A stretch of 64,000 nt of DNA, from NCBI GenBank assembly GCA_023251875.1, contig JAHEXY010000002.1, positions 1-64,000 of the forward strand, given 5' to 3'. How positions within the stretch are numbered: the stretch's first letter is position 1; each line of letters opens with the position of its first letter. This document shows, in pieces, positions 6,581-15,680 of this stretch. The notes under the pieces were generated by a model. It was not told where the DNA came from. It searched no databases and saw nothing but the letters and a program-made list of their open reading frames with translations. Made by a program: the position numbers and the translations under genes. The stretch is from Bacteroidota bacterium. Lineage in GTDB: Bacteria > Bacteroidota > Bacteroidia > JAHEXY01.

Positions 6581-7299
6581 ATGCCCCAAATCCCTCTCAT
6601 TCATTAATTAGAAAATGGCTCCACCAGAGACTTAACACATCTGAAGAAGAAGCTATGAAAACTCTATTGAACGAAAATGATCAATTTACTGAAGAAACAG
6701 CAAATGAAGTGGTAAAAGAATACGGACGAATTGAATTAAAAAACAGATTAAATAAAATACATGTTGAAACAATAAATGAGCCTGATGAAAGATCAGATTC
6801 AGGATGGAATTTAGGATACTGGGCCATAGCAGCTACTATTATTGTTGCAGTACCATTAGGGTATTGGTTTTTTTATACTGCACCTACTCCAGAAAAATTA
6901 TTTGCTCAAAACTTCCAGCCCTATCAAGTAGTGAACACGTTTAGAGGAGAAGAACAGCCTATTGACAAGGGTATGGATTTATATGCCAGCGGAAGATATG
7001 CTGAAGCTATTAAAGCGATGGAAAACGCTCTTGCCAATGATGCTTATAACTTACCTCAATATTATTTTTATTTAGGTATAAGCTGTTTGGCCAATAACAA
7101 TCCTGATAAAGCCATCAACTATCTTCAAAAAACACTTTCTACTGATAATGACTTTATGCAACAAGCCAATTGGTACATTGCCTTAGCTTATCTAAAAAAG
7201 AACGACAAACTACAAGCACAAAAAGTATTACAAGAAATTTCTACTACTCAAGGTGCATTTAAACAACAAGAAGCAATAGCAATATTAAAGTGCCTATAA
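6577..7299 (+). CDS. Membrane-anchored TPR protein, candidate anti-sigma factor
   Basis: The 240-residue protein has a charged cytosolic N-terminal part (1-80) with a short RKWLHQRLNTSEEEAMKTLL helix, one membrane segment (about 84-104, WAIAATIIVAVPLGYWFFY) and a C-terminal part with two to three TPR-like helical pairs (AxGRYAEAIKAMENAL; YFYLGISCLANNNPDKAINYLQKTL). The predicted topology puts the TPRs in the periplasm. It overlaps the sigma-factor gene by ATGA. Gene order and topology fit an anti-sigma factor that holds the ECF sigma at the membrane and senses a periplasmic signal through TPRs, but no zinc-finger or FecR domain is present, so this is inference. Confidence 0.7.
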   Translation: MNAPNPSHSLIRKWLHQRLNTSEEEAMKTLLNENDQFTEETANEVVKEYGRIELKNRLNKIHVETINEPDERSDSGWNLGYWAIAATIIVAVPLGYWFFYTAPTPEKLFAQNFQPYQVVNTFRGEEQPIDKGMDLYASGRYAEAIKAMENALANDAYNLPQYYFYLGISCLANNNPDKAINYLQKTLSTDNDFMQQANWYIALAYLKKNDKLQAQKVLQEISTTQGAFKQQEAIAILKCL

Positions 7300-8495
7300 A
7301 AGTGAACGAAAATCAACCTGTATTATTGAATGGAGAATTTATACTCATCGCAAAAACTTCGTTTGGCCTTGAGAATGTTTTAAAAGATGAATTAATTGCA
7401 CTTGGAGCAAAAGATGTAAAAGCAATAACAAGAGCTGTTACATTTACAGCCAATCAAGAATTATTATACAAAGCCAATCTCTGGCTCAGGACTGCGCTTA
7501 AAATTATTAAGCCCTTTCATCATTTTACTGCTAAAAACGAGCATGAATTATATAAAAAAATTAAGGCTTATGATTGGCAACAGCATCTTTCTGTAAACAC
7601 AACATTTGCCATTGAAACGGTTGTGAACTCCATGTACTTTAACCATTCTCAATTTGTTGCTTTAAAAACAAAAGATGCCATTGTAGATCAGTTTCGGGAA
7701 AGAGAAGGCATGCGTCCTAATGTTGACATACAAAATCCGGATATAAAAATTCATTTACACATTCATGAAGAAGAATGTTCATTAGCTTTAGATAGTTCAG
7801 GCGAAGTATTGTATAAAAGAGGATGGCGTGTAGCACAAAACGATGCTCCTTTAAATGAAGTACTCGCAGCAGGTATGGTTTTACTTTCAGGCTGGGATAA
7901 ACAATCTCCATTTTATGATTTCATGTGTGGGTCAGGAACTTTATTAATTGAAGCCGCTCTTATGGCCAGCAACAGTGCTCCCGGAATTTTGCGCAAGCAT
8001 TATGGCTTTATGAATTGGAAAGATTTTGATAAAACACTTTGGGAAAAAATATACAATGAAGCTTTAGTATTAAAAAGAAGAAAAATAGCGATTCCCATTA
8101 TTGGTTCAGATATGTCGGGGCAAAGTGTTGAAATGGCCAGAAAAAATATTGCGCAAGCCGGTTTAACGGGAATTGTTAAAATTGAAAAAAGACCTTTTGA
8201 AGAAGCGCTTCCTTTAGAAGAAAAGGGAACCATCATTATTAATCCGCCATATGGAGAAAGAATGCGCCCCATGGACATTTTAAGTTTATACCAAAGTATT
8301 GGCGATCATTTAAAGAAAAATTGTGGTGGTCACCAGGCTTGGATATTAAGTTCCAATACAGATGCTCTTAAACATATTGGACTGCGCCCTTCTAGAAAAA
8401 TTACATTGTTTAACGGTTCATTAGAATGCAAATTCCAAAAATTTGAAATGTATGCCGGAACAAAAAAAATTCACAAACTGCAAAACGAAAACTGA
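7290..8495 (+). CDS. RlmL-like 23S rRNA guanine-N2 methyltransferase (THUMP + UPF0020)
   Basis: Enzymes of this type methylate a guanine in 23S rRNA with S-adenosylmethionine. The N-terminal ferredoxin-like and THUMP part (about 10-165) starts LIAKTSFGLENVLKDELIALG. The Rossmann-fold methyltransferase follows, with DFMCGSGTLLIEAAL (SAM loop, about 209-223), GSDMSGQSVEMARKNI and the catalytic NPPYGERM motif (about 319-326). At 401 residues it corresponds to RlmL only, without the RlmK half of the E. coli fusion. The start is uncertain: GTG at 7290 overlaps the previous gene by 10 bases, another GTG lies at 7302, and no ATG is suitable. Confidence 0.9.
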   Translation: MPIKVNENQPVLLNGEFILIAKTSFGLENVLKDELIALGAKDVKAITRAVTFTANQELLYKANLWLRTALKIIKPFHHFTAKNEHELYKKIKAYDWQQHLSVNTTFAIETVVNSMYFNHSQFVALKTKDAIVDQFREREGMRPNVDIQNPDIKIHLHIHEEECSLALDSSGEVLYKRGWRVAQNDAPLNEVLAAGMVLLSGWDKQSPFYDFMCGSGTLLIEAALMASNSAPGILRKHYGFMNWKDFDKTLWEKIYNEALVLKRRKIAIPIIGSDMSGQSVEMARKNIAQAGLTGIVKIEKRPFEEALPLEEKGTIIINPPYGERMRPMDILSLYQSIGDHLKKNCGGHQAWILSSNTDALKHIGLRPSRKITLFNGSLECKFQKFEMYAGTKKIHKLQNEN

Positions 8496-8513
8496 ATAAC
8501 AAGTTTCTAGTTT

Positions 8514-9482
8514 TTATTTGGTCAACTCCAAAATAATATCTTCAACAGCAATATTATCGGCTTCTGCTTTGTAGTTGCGCACAATTCTGTGTCGTAAAAT
8601 GGCTTGACTTACAGCCTGCACATCCACAATATCGGGAGAGTATTTTCCATTAATCATAGCATGACACTTTGCTCCTAACACTAAGTTTTGAGACGCTCTT
8701 GGGCCTGCTCCCCATGATAAATATTCATTTGCCATTTTATGAGCATGCTCTTTTGTAGGTCTTGTTTTTGCAGCTAATTTTACTGCATATTCAATAACAT
8801 TATCGCTCACAGGAATGCGTCTTACTAAATCTTGAAAAAATAAAATTTCTTCTCGATTTAAAATTACTTGCGGTTTATAGCTGTGATCAGATGTTGTATT
8901 TTTTATCACATTTACCTCTTCTGAAAATGAAGGATAATCGAGCCATACATTAAACATAAAACGATCGAGCTGCGCCTCAGGTAGTGGATAGGTTCCTTCT
9001 TGTTCAATTGGATTTTGAGTAGCCAATACAAAAAATGGTTCTTCTAATTCGTAACGTTTTCCGGCTGCGGTAATAGAATGTTCTTGCATGGCTTCGAGCA
9101 ATGCAGATTGTGTTTTAGGTGGGGTTCTATTAATTTCATCAGCCAATATAATATTAGCAAAAATAGGCCCTTTTATAAATTTAAAATGTCTGTCTTCTCC
9201 CAATATTTCAGAACCTATAATATCGGATGGCATCAAATCGGGCGTAAACTGAATACGGCTGTATTTTAATCCCAATACTTGTGACAAGGTATTTACCAAC
9301 AACGTTTTTGCCAAACCGGGAACGCCTACTAACAAACAATGGCCTTTGCAAAAAATAGAGATAAGAACATCTTTAATTACATCATTTTGTCCAACAATAA
9401 CTTTATTAATTTCTTTTGTAAGGGTCGTATATTTTTTTACAAAATCATCAATGGCTTCAACATCGTTTTTATAAGTTGGCAT
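8514..9482 (-). CDS. MoxR family AAA+ ATPase
   Basis: MoxR ATPases act as chaperone-like remodelling factors, often helping to activate metal or von Willebrand-domain proteins. The 322-residue protein has Walker A GVPGLAKTLL (about 54-63), Walker B with ILADEINRTPPKTQ, LLEAMQE, and the sensor region NPIEQEGTYPLPEAQLDRF; the C-terminal lid ends DIILELTK. Many moxR genes are followed by DUF58 and VWA genes; here the downstream gene is convergent rlmL, and the upstream neighbours are a run of peptidyl-prolyl isomerases, an arrangement I recall from other Bacteroidota. The spacing to the SurA homologue upstream is 8 bp, so they are likely one operon. Confidence 0.95.
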   Translation of the reverse strand: MPTYKNDVEAIDDFVKKYTTLTKEINKVIVGQNDVIKDVLISIFCKGHCLLVGVPGLAKTLLVNTLSQVLGLKYSRIQFTPDLMPSDIIGSEILGEDRHFKFIKGPIFANIILADEINRTPPKTQSALLEAMQEHSITAAGKRYELEEPFFVLATQNPIEQEGTYPLPEAQLDRFMFNVWLDYPSFSEEVNVIKNTTSDHSYKPQVILNREEILFFQDLVRRIPVSDNVIEYAVKLAAKTRPTKEHAHKMANEYLSWGAGPRASQNLVLGAKCHAMINGKYSPDIVDVQAVSQAILRHRIVRNYKAEADNIAVEDIILELTK

Positions 9483-9490
9483 ATTTTATT

Positions 9491-10972
9491 TTAATTATGG
9501 GTTGTTAGTTGTGCAGTTTTAGTAATAACCTGAGCATTCCATTTGTGATCGAATGCACAATTTAGATATTCTGTTTTGATATCAACATAAATGGATGGTA
9601 TTTTTTTCTTTATCCATTCATCTATTACGGTTTGTTGTTTTTCTTGAGTGGCTTTATTTTGAATAAATAAATAATCGTCTTTAAGATTGGCTTTGTGAGG
9701 CTCTGATTTTGATTTTAATTTTACCAAACGGTAGGCATCTTTACTTTTGTCGGTTTGCATTTTAACTACAGGAGATACTTGTCCCACACTTAATTTATCA
9801 AGGGCATAAAAAAGAGTAGGATCAATTTGACTCATTTCAAATTTGGTTGTTCCGGTTTGTGGATTAATCATAATACCGCTGTTGTTACGACTTTCAGCAT
9901 CGTCAGAAAATTTCACAGCTGCTTGTTCAAAAGTAAGAGAATCCTTTTTAATAAGAGTGGCGACTGAATCCAATACATTTCTTGCTTTTTCAAGATCGCT
10001 AAGGGATGGCTTGGGCGACATTAAAATATGGCGCACATTTACTTGATCGCCCCTTCTTTCAATTAATTGCATAAAATGATAACCGTATTCCGTTTCTATT
10101 ATTTCAGAAATATCTCCTTCTTTAATTGAAAAAGCTATGGCTTCAAATTCAGGAACAAGATCACCTCTATTTACAAATCCCAGTTCGCCTCCATTTTTAG
10201 ATGAACCCGGATCTTCAGAATAAAGAATAGCCATGGTAGAAAATTTTTCTCCACTCATTATTCTTTGGCGCAATTGCTCCAGTTTATTTTTTACTTCTTT
10301 TTTTTCTGCTTGACTCACTTTAGGGGCTTTAACAATTTCGCTAATCTCAACTTCGGTATTAATAAGTGGAATGCTATCTTTGGGCATATTTCTGTAATAT
10401 GTTTTTACTTCGGCCGGACTTACTTTTACATCTTTGGTAATGGTAGACTGTACTTGTTGAATGAGTAATTGTTCTTTTACCGTTGGGCGAAATTCTTCTT
10501 TTATTTGAAGCATGGATTTTCCATAATATTCTTCCAATTTTTCTTTTGATCCAATTTGATTAACAAAATACCGCAACCTTCTATCTAACTCCGATTCAAC
10601 CTGGTTATCACTAACTGTTAAGCTATCTACTTCTGCTTGAGTAAGCAGTAATTTTTGAAATAATAAATCTTCTAAAATTTTACATTTGGTTTCGGCTGCA
10701 TTAGTAAGCTTTGCTTGTGCTGTATATTGCATGTATTGACTCTCAATATCAGATTTTAAAATGATACTCTTCCCCACTACAGCAGCGACTTCATCAACTA
10801 TTACTTTTTCTTGGGCAAATACTGAATATGAAAATAATAGACGAATGAGTAATGGATAAAAGATAATAGATAATTTATATTTATTAATTTGAAAATTTGA
10901 AAATTTGAAAGTTATAGGATAACCAAACTTTAAACTTTGAACCTTGAACTTTGAACTTTTTCTCATTATCAA
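9491..10972 (-). CDS. SurA-like periplasmic peptidyl-prolyl isomerase/chaperone with a repeat-derived N-terminal extension
   Basis: SurA-type proteins fold outer-membrane proteins in the periplasm. The protein has a SurA_N-like chaperone region (about residues 55-190), a first parvulin domain (about 205-310, with YSEDPGSSKNGGELGFVNRGDLVPEFEAIAF) and a second, more divergent one (about 310-430, VRHILMSPKPS). Its signal peptide core, LSIIFYPLLIRLLFSYSVFAQ, starts only at about residue 34. The residues before it, including KFKVQSLKF, are translated from a TTCAAAGTT-type phrase repeat (10888-10956). There is no Met between the repeat and the signal core, so the repeat is probably translated. The n-region is unusually long but basic. 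Eight bp separate it from moxR; the next PPIase gene is 17 bp upstream. Confidence 0.92.
   Translation of the reverse strand: MIMRKSSKFKVQSLKFGYPITFKFSNFQINKYKLSIIFYPLLIRLLFSYSVFAQEKVIVDEVAAVVGKSIILKSDIESQYMQYTAQAKLTNAAETKCKILEDLLFQKLLLTQAEVDSLTVSDNQVESELDRRLRYFVNQIGSKEKLEEYYGKSMLQIKEEFRPTVKEQLLIQQVQSTITKDVKVSPAEVKTYYRNMPKDSIPLINTEVEISEIVKAPKVSQAEKKEVKNKLEQLRQRIMSGEKFSTMAILYSEDPGSSKNGGELGFVNRGDLVPEFEAIAFSIKEGDISEIIETEYGYHFMQLIERRGDQVNVRHILMSPKPSLSDLEKARNVLDSVATLIKKDSLTFEQAAVKFSDDAESRNNSGIMINPQTGTTKFEMSQIDPTLFYALDKLSVGQVSPVVKMQTDKSKDAYRLVKLKSKSEPHKANLKDDYLFIQNKATQEKQQTVIDEWIKKKIPSIYVDIKTEYLNCAFDHKWNAQVITKTAQLTTHN
10888..10956. repeat. TTTGAAAAT / TTCAAAGTT phrase repeats within the SurA-homologue 5' end
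   Basis: The plus strand shows TTTGAAAA repeated at 10888-10907, then AAACTTTAAACTTTGAACC and TTGAACTTTGAAC to 10956. The two halves are loosely complementary. Related TTTTCAAATTTG is found at 3002-3014. The region is inside the CDS, upstream of the signal peptide core. Confidence 0.7.
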
Positions 10973-10989
10973 ATTATTAATTTATGATT

Positions 10990-11838
10990 TTAATATACCT
11001 GAAACTCTCCATTTGCCAATGCTGTTTTATAGAGAGAATTTTCTAAGCCCTCAATTAATTTTAGCTTTCTTTTATTAATAACAATATTACGGATATTTTC
11101 CGTTTCAAAGTTAAGTGGAGATATGCTATTCTTGACCTTATAATTGTTAACTCTTATTAAATAATGGGCTAGAGAGTCTGTAGCTTCAATAATGGCATCG
11201 TTTTTTGTTAAGCTTTCTTCAACAATTACAGGAATTGTTTTTGTAAGAACATCGAAGGACATCCAATTTTCTTTTTTCAAAGAAAAATCGAGTGCATTGT
11301 TGTATGAAAAATCTTCGAGTGCAAGTCGGTCTTCATCTTTATCAGAGCTTAGCAATTTTTTAGGTTTATCCAATTTAAGTACTGTTTTCTTGAGCTTAAC
11401 GTAAGCCACATCATAAATGTTATCTTTTAAAACAAAATCTTGCTTGTGATCATTATAGTAATGTTCTATCTCATCCATTGAAACTACAGTATCTAAATGT
11501 TGATGTATGTATTCTTTTTCATAAGTAAAAATAATAAGGGAAGTACGGTATTCTTCTAATTGTTTATCAACGTCTTTTTGATCTTTAGTAAGATTTAATT
11601 CTGCTTTTTCAATAAGTAAGTTTTTTCTAATCCAGGCTTGGGTATAATTTTGAACTACCTGTATACTATCAGCCTCACTGGTACCAGGCGGAATCATGCT
11701 CGCAATTTCAGTAGGGTATAAAAATTTATCGCCTATTTTGGCAATGGCTTTTTCTTCTGTTTTTTTTTGAAAGAAGGAACATGAAGATACGGCAATGAAG
11801 AAAACAATAACTAAGAATGGTACACTAAAAGGCTTCAA
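10990..11838 (-). CDS. Exported lipoprotein related to SurA/PpiC chaperones
   Basis: The 282-residue protein starts with a lipoprotein signal, PFLVIVFFIAVSSCSFFQKK, with the lipobox cysteine at residue 20. The mature part resembles the N-terminal helical chaperone region of SurA/PpiD (AKIGDKFLYPTEI, then QAWIRKNLLIEKAELNLTKDQKDVDKQLEEYR) followed by a helical C-terminal region. No clear parvulin catalytic domain is seen, so it may act as a chaperone only. It lies between two PPIase genes on the same strand (17 bp to one, 159 bp to the other), and the three probably act together in periplasmic folding. Confidence 0.75.
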   Translation of the reverse strand: MKPFSVPFLVIVFFIAVSSCSFFQKKTEEKAIAKIGDKFLYPTEIASMIPPGTSEADSIQVVQNYTQAWIRKNLLIEKAELNLTKDQKDVDKQLEEYRTSLIIFTYEKEYIHQHLDTVVSMDEIEHYYNDHKQDFVLKDNIYDVAYVKLKKTVLKLDKPKKLLSSDKDEDRLALEDFSYNNALDFSLKKENWMSFDVLTKTIPVIVEESLTKNDAIIEATDSLAHYLIRVNNYKVKNSISPLNFETENIRNIVINKRKLKLIEGLENSLYKTALANGEFQVY

Positions 11839-11849
11839 TGCTACTGGCG

Positions 11850-11924
11850 TTAAATTGTTAAATGGCTAAATTGTTAAATGGAACATTTTTTTTATTACCT
11901 CAACAATTTAACCATTTAACAGTT
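11850..11924. repeat. AAATTGTTAAATGG inverted phrase repeat
   Basis: TGTTAAATGGCTAAATTGTT (11856-11875) faces AACAATTTAACCATTTAACA (11902-11921), giving a stem of about 20 bp with one G-T pair around a 26-base loop. It lies between two PPIase genes next to a CCCTCTCC element; it could act as a terminator or mRNA stabiliser. Confidence 0.75.
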
Positions 11925-11938
11925 TTTTAGCTTTTATG

Positions 11939-11975
11939 CCCTCACCCTGCCCCTCTCCCTTTGGAGAGGGATAGC
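11939..11975. repeat. REP-like CCCTCTCC...GGAGAGGG palindrome, copy 2
   Basis: CCCTCTCC (11951-11958) and GGAGAGGG (11963-11970) pair around CTTT, with a preceding CCCTCACCCTG. It lies 22 bp from the end of the 650-residue PPIase gene. Confidence 0.85.
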
Positions 11976-11997
11976 TTGGAATTTTTGATAAATTCTA

Positions 11998-13950
11998 TTA
12001 TTGAATAGTGCTCAATACATCTTTTTGTATTGCAACAGCATATTTCTTTTTAAGATCTTCTATCCATTGTTTTTCAAGACTGTCTTGATAGTCGGCAGTA
12101 ACTAAACCTTTAGCTTCTGACAATGATTTTGGTGTTGGCGCAATTTTTTGATTTACCTGAACAAAAACAATTGAATTGCCTTTTTTAATATCGGCAGTAA
12201 TACCAGGCTCCCATTTAATAGAATCAATTAAAGCATCATCACCTCGTAAAAAGGTATCGTGTTTAATTGAAAGGTTGAGTTGAGAGTCTTTATTGATTGC
12301 ATTTAATATATCATCTGATGTTAGCGCTTTTTTAGTTTTGCCATTTAATAATTTTCTCGTAGCCTTATCCACATCGGCATTAGCACATGTGTAAATAGTA
12401 GCTTCTACACGATCTTCCCACATGTATTTGTTTTTATTTTTTTCGTAGTAGTCTTTTAAACCCACTGTATCTTTCACTGCTTTAGACCAAACTTTTTGAT
12501 CGGTTAAATCAAATAACAATATTCCATCTCTGTATTCGCGAAGAAGTGCTTTGTATTCAGGAAAATTATCTTCAAGGTGGCTTTCTTCATAAGCTACTAT
12601 GTTTTGATCAACAAATTGTTTGTATAACTCATTCACCAGAACTTTAAAATCAGCTTTACTTCTCTTGGTTTGATTTTTATCTATAAATTTAGCAAAGTCT
12701 TGTTGTGTATATGTTTTATTACCAATGGTAAACATTGGTTTAGTAAAAGCTTTTGCTTTGTCGGCATTCCATTTTCCGGCAAAAATGGTTGTATCCATTA
12801 CTTTTACAAAATCGTCTGTAGTTTTTGGAAACTCTTTGAAATTATTTTTTTGTTTTACTTTAGCAATTAAAGACTCTCTTCCTTTTGAAGCACGTGAATC
12901 TCTTTCTACCTTAGATTTTAATTCGGCTTTGAGGTCATCAAAAGAGCCTATATCTTTTTTATCAAGTCTTTTAATAATGTGCCAACCATAAGAAGTTTTT
13001 ATTGGCTTTGTATAATCATTATTATTTTGAAGTGAAAAGGCTGAAGTTTCAAATTCGGCAACCATGCGACCTGTACCAAACCAAGGTAATGCGCCTCCTT
13101 TTTTAGCAGAATTTTTATCATCCGAAAACTTATCTGCTAAATCTTCAAATTTTTGCCCTGCTTGAAGATTTTTATAAATTTCATCTATTTTATTTTTAGC
13201 TTTTATAGAATCTTCTGCAGCCATGCCTTTTGGAGCTTTCACCATTATATGTGCCACCTTAATTTGACCTAAAGCTTTTCTTTTATCGTGTACCAATATT
13301 AAATGGTATCCGTATTTTGTACGTACAGGCATAGATACTTGACCATTAGGATTGGTATAAACAGCAGTTTCGAAAGGATAAACCATTTGCATAGCAGTAA
13401 AATAACCCAAGCTGCCTCCATTTTCTTTTGCTGAAGGATCATCGGAATATTGTGCTGCTAATTTTTCAAAGTTTTCGCCTTTTAACAATCGATCCCGAAT
13501 TTTCATTGCTTTAGCATAAGCCTCTAAGGTATCTTTAGGCAAAGCATATTGGTCTACTTTTATAAGAATATGACTAGCGCTTACATCGTATTGAAGTCTA
13601 TCATAGGCTTCTTTTAATAAACTTTCGGTTACTTCTCTATCTGTTAAATAAGGTTGGGCTAGTTGTTTTCTATATCCTTCTAATTCAGTTTTAAATTTAG
13701 AACTGGTATCTAAGCCTAAAGCTTCTGCTTCTCTAACTTTTAACTTAAAATTGACGAATAGGTTCATGTATTCATCTAGATTTTCTTTACTGTGTTCTTT
13801 TTGTGTATTGTTTTTATTATACACGTATTCAAACTCTGATTTGTGTATATCTTGTCCACCAACGGTAAGAAGAACGGGATCATTAGATTGAGCAAATAAG
13901 TTTGATGCTATAAATATTGTAACAAAACCTGTAATCCATTTATTGATCAT
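11998..13950 (-). CDS. Periplasmic peptidyl-prolyl isomerase with two parvulin domains (PpiD/SurA-like)
   Basis: The 650-residue protein has a signal peptide (about 1-20, ending LFAQ), an N-terminal helical chaperone region, and two consecutive parvulin domains. The first (about 125-225) contains SASHILIKVD and YSDDPSAKENGGSLGYF; the second (about 228-335) contains IKVAHIMVKAPKG and FSDDKNSAKKGGALPWF. A long helical C-terminal half follows (about 340-650). It should catalyse proline isomerisation and chaperone secreted or outer-membrane proteins. It is the first gene of the PPIase-moxR series. Nothing in the sequence suggests inactivation. Confidence 0.93.
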   Translation of the reverse strand: MINKWITGFVTIFIASNLFAQSNDPVLLTVGGQDIHKSEFEYVYNKNNTQKEHSKENLDEYMNLFVNFKLKVREAEALGLDTSSKFKTELEGYRKQLAQPYLTDREVTESLLKEAYDRLQYDVSASHILIKVDQYALPKDTLEAYAKAMKIRDRLLKGENFEKLAAQYSDDPSAKENGGSLGYFTAMQMVYPFETAVYTNPNGQVSMPVRTKYGYHLILVHDKRKALGQIKVAHIMVKAPKGMAAEDSIKAKNKIDEIYKNLQAGQKFEDLADKFSDDKNSAKKGGALPWFGTGRMVAEFETSAFSLQNNNDYTKPIKTSYGWHIIKRLDKKDIGSFDDLKAELKSKVERDSRASKGRESLIAKVKQKNNFKEFPKTTDDFVKVMDTTIFAGKWNADKAKAFTKPMFTIGNKTYTQQDFAKFIDKNQTKRSKADFKVLVNELYKQFVDQNIVAYEESHLEDNFPEYKALLREYRDGILLFDLTDQKVWSKAVKDTVGLKDYYEKNKNKYMWEDRVEATIYTCANADVDKATRKLLNGKTKKALTSDDILNAINKDSQLNLSIKHDTFLRGDDALIDSIKWEPGITADIKKGNSIVFVQVNQKIAPTPKSLSEAKGLVTADYQDSLEKQWIEDLKKKYAVAIQKDVLSTIQ

Positions 13951-14104
13951 AAGAAATAATATTTAATTGAGGGCTCAAAATTAAGAAAAAAACACTTGAT
14001 TACCGCCTTGTTATAAAGAAAGAGTATAAAACTAAAAGAATAGATAACATTTTTTAACAAAGTAAGAAGACAGAAGTCGGCAGCACATTGGCCTTCCTTC
14101 TTCC

Positions 14105-14578
14105 TTATTTTTTAGTAAGGCCATCTGTATTTAAAAATCCAACTAAAATAGAAACACAACCTGTTTTAAGATCTTTGGCTTCATCATTTAGTTTTAACAC
14201 AGCTACTTCAATAATTACTTGTTGAGTAGAATTAGCAATAAAATCCCATGTTAAGGAATATCCATGGTCTTGATTGTCATACAATACTTTTCTATTATGA
14301 TCTAAAAGACGCACTCTTACTTTGGTACTATCCAATTCATCTCCGCTGCAAACTAATACTCTATAGTCTTGACCTTCATAAAAGGTTTTGTATAATTCAA
14401 CCGATTCGCCTTCTGAAATTAAAGTTGAATTAATTTGGCCATCATGGATATAGGGTTCCATTTCAGGAATGCACTTCTTTTTTGCAAATGTTTTACATTG
14501 GGCTGAGGCTTGTTGAAAAGACATGAGCAAAGCTATACTAAGAGTAAATAAAAAAAGATGTAATTTCTTCATTCGCAT
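14105..14578 (-). CDS. Exported protein of unknown function
   Basis: I do not recognise this 157-residue protein. It has a clear signal peptide (KKLHLFLFTLSIALLMSFQQASAQ, about 4-27) and a mature part with several strands, two early cysteines (CKTFAKKKC) and a pair of YxxGQDYRVLVCSGD-like strands that suggest a beta-sandwich. It ends VGFLNTDGLTKK without a T9SS sorting domain. It lies 33 bp downstream of the lipoprotein gene on the same strand, so the two may be expressed together. A GGAAG-type phrase repeat follows its stop codon. Confidence 0.7.
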   Translation of the reverse strand: MRMKKLHLFLFTLSIALLMSFQQASAQCKTFAKKKCIPEMEPYIHDGQINSTLISEGESVELYKTFYEGQDYRVLVCSGDELDSTKVRVRLLDHNRKVLYDNQDHGYSLTWDFIANSTQQVIIEVAVLKLNDEAKDLKTGCVSILVGFLNTDGLTKK

Positions 14579-14611
14579 ATATTTTTATCAAATTAAAAAC
14601 TATTTTATTAA

Positions 14612-15514
14612 TTAGGATACTTGAGTATATTTATTTCGTAATTCTTTTACTTTATCACTAATTGCTTTAATATCTTCTGTACTAATGGTAACCTGTGTTG
14701 ATGAGGTTAAAGTAGTTTTATGGATTCCTTTATCTTCTTTAGGGGCACCTGATTGCAATGTTATTTGAACTTTTTCGTAAAGCTTATTTAATTCTGTCAT
14801 ATCTTTTCTAATTTCTGTTAAATCAACACCACTTTCGTCTTGATATACTTCAATTAACTTTAATATATTTTCTAGGGAAATTTTTTGTTCGCCAATTAGG
14901 GACGAAAAATTAGGACTCATGTTTTTTGAGCCATTTGTTTGTGTAGCAATATATAAACCTTCTATCCAACCACCGGAAAGCACAAGCAAAGAAATACCCA
15001 CTCTGTAATTATCTTTTAAGTAGGCATCGGTATTTGACAAACACTCTGAAATAATTTTCAATAATGAATCTTTTTGATTGATATTATCTTGAATGCGGTT
15101 GAGAGCTCCAGCTTCATAAGCATCTGTAATGCCTAAACCATCTGCTAATTTTTTGGAGGCTTCAAAGGCTTTTAAGGTTGCCTGAAACTGGCTAAAAAGG
15201 CTGCAATAGGTTAGATCAGCCGCATATATACCAAGATTTACTGCTTGTTTGTTTGCAGTAGTATATTTTGCAACATTATCGGTAGGATTTAAAACAGATT
15301 CGTCATAAAACAAACCCATTTGGTTCATGAGTGCTACTAACTCAATAGGAGTAGTAAGGGAATAAAATATTTTTTGTTTCTCTAGTTTTTGCGTTTGTTC
15401 CGTTAACTGCTGGTCTTTTGCCTCTTCGTCTTGGCTATTATTACAGCTAGTGCTTACGAACAAAAGGAAAGCGATGCTTAGAAGTGATAATTTTTGATGT
15501 ATGTTTAAATTCAT
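14612..15514 (-). CDS. Predicted lipoprotein of unknown function
   Basis: The 300-residue protein has a lipoprotein signal (LSLLSIAFLLFVSTSC, lipobox cysteine about residue 24) and an all-helical mature part rich in Q, K, E and L. A segment AVNLGIYAADLTYCSLFSQFQATLKAFEASKKLADGLG is reminiscent of helical-bundle lipoproteins found in Bacteroidota, but I cannot name a family. It is co-oriented with the next exported protein. No catalytic motif is visible. Confidence 0.75.
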   Translation of the reverse strand: MNLNIHQKLSLLSIAFLLFVSTSCNNSQDEEAKDQQLTEQTQKLEKQKIFYSLTTPIELVALMNQMGLFYDESVLNPTDNVAKYTTANKQAVNLGIYAADLTYCSLFSQFQATLKAFEASKKLADGLGITDAYEAGALNRIQDNINQKDSLLKIISECLSNTDAYLKDNYRVGISLLVLSGGWIEGLYIATQTNGSKNMSPNFSSLIGEQKISLENILKLIEVYQDESGVDLTEIRKDMTELNKLYEKVQITLQSGAPKEDKGIHKTTLTSSTQVTISTEDIKAISDKVKELRNKYTQVS

Positions 15515-15680
15515 ATTTAGTGCATTGATGAGATTAATAAAACAAAATTAACATTATCTGTTAATAATCAAATAGTCGTACTCAGTTTTATTTAAGTGCT
15601 TTCTAAAAATGGAATTAATTTGTATTCTCTCCCTTAATCCTTCAAAAAAGAAAGAGACAAAATGCTAATTTCAGAAACTC

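Noticed and set aside
14061-14106. Full copy of the GGAAGT/ACTTCC hairpin after the exported protein gene
   Set aside because: AGAAGACAGAAGTCGG and CTTCCTTCTTCC are only partly complementary; at most a degraded copy, so it is not listed as a feature.
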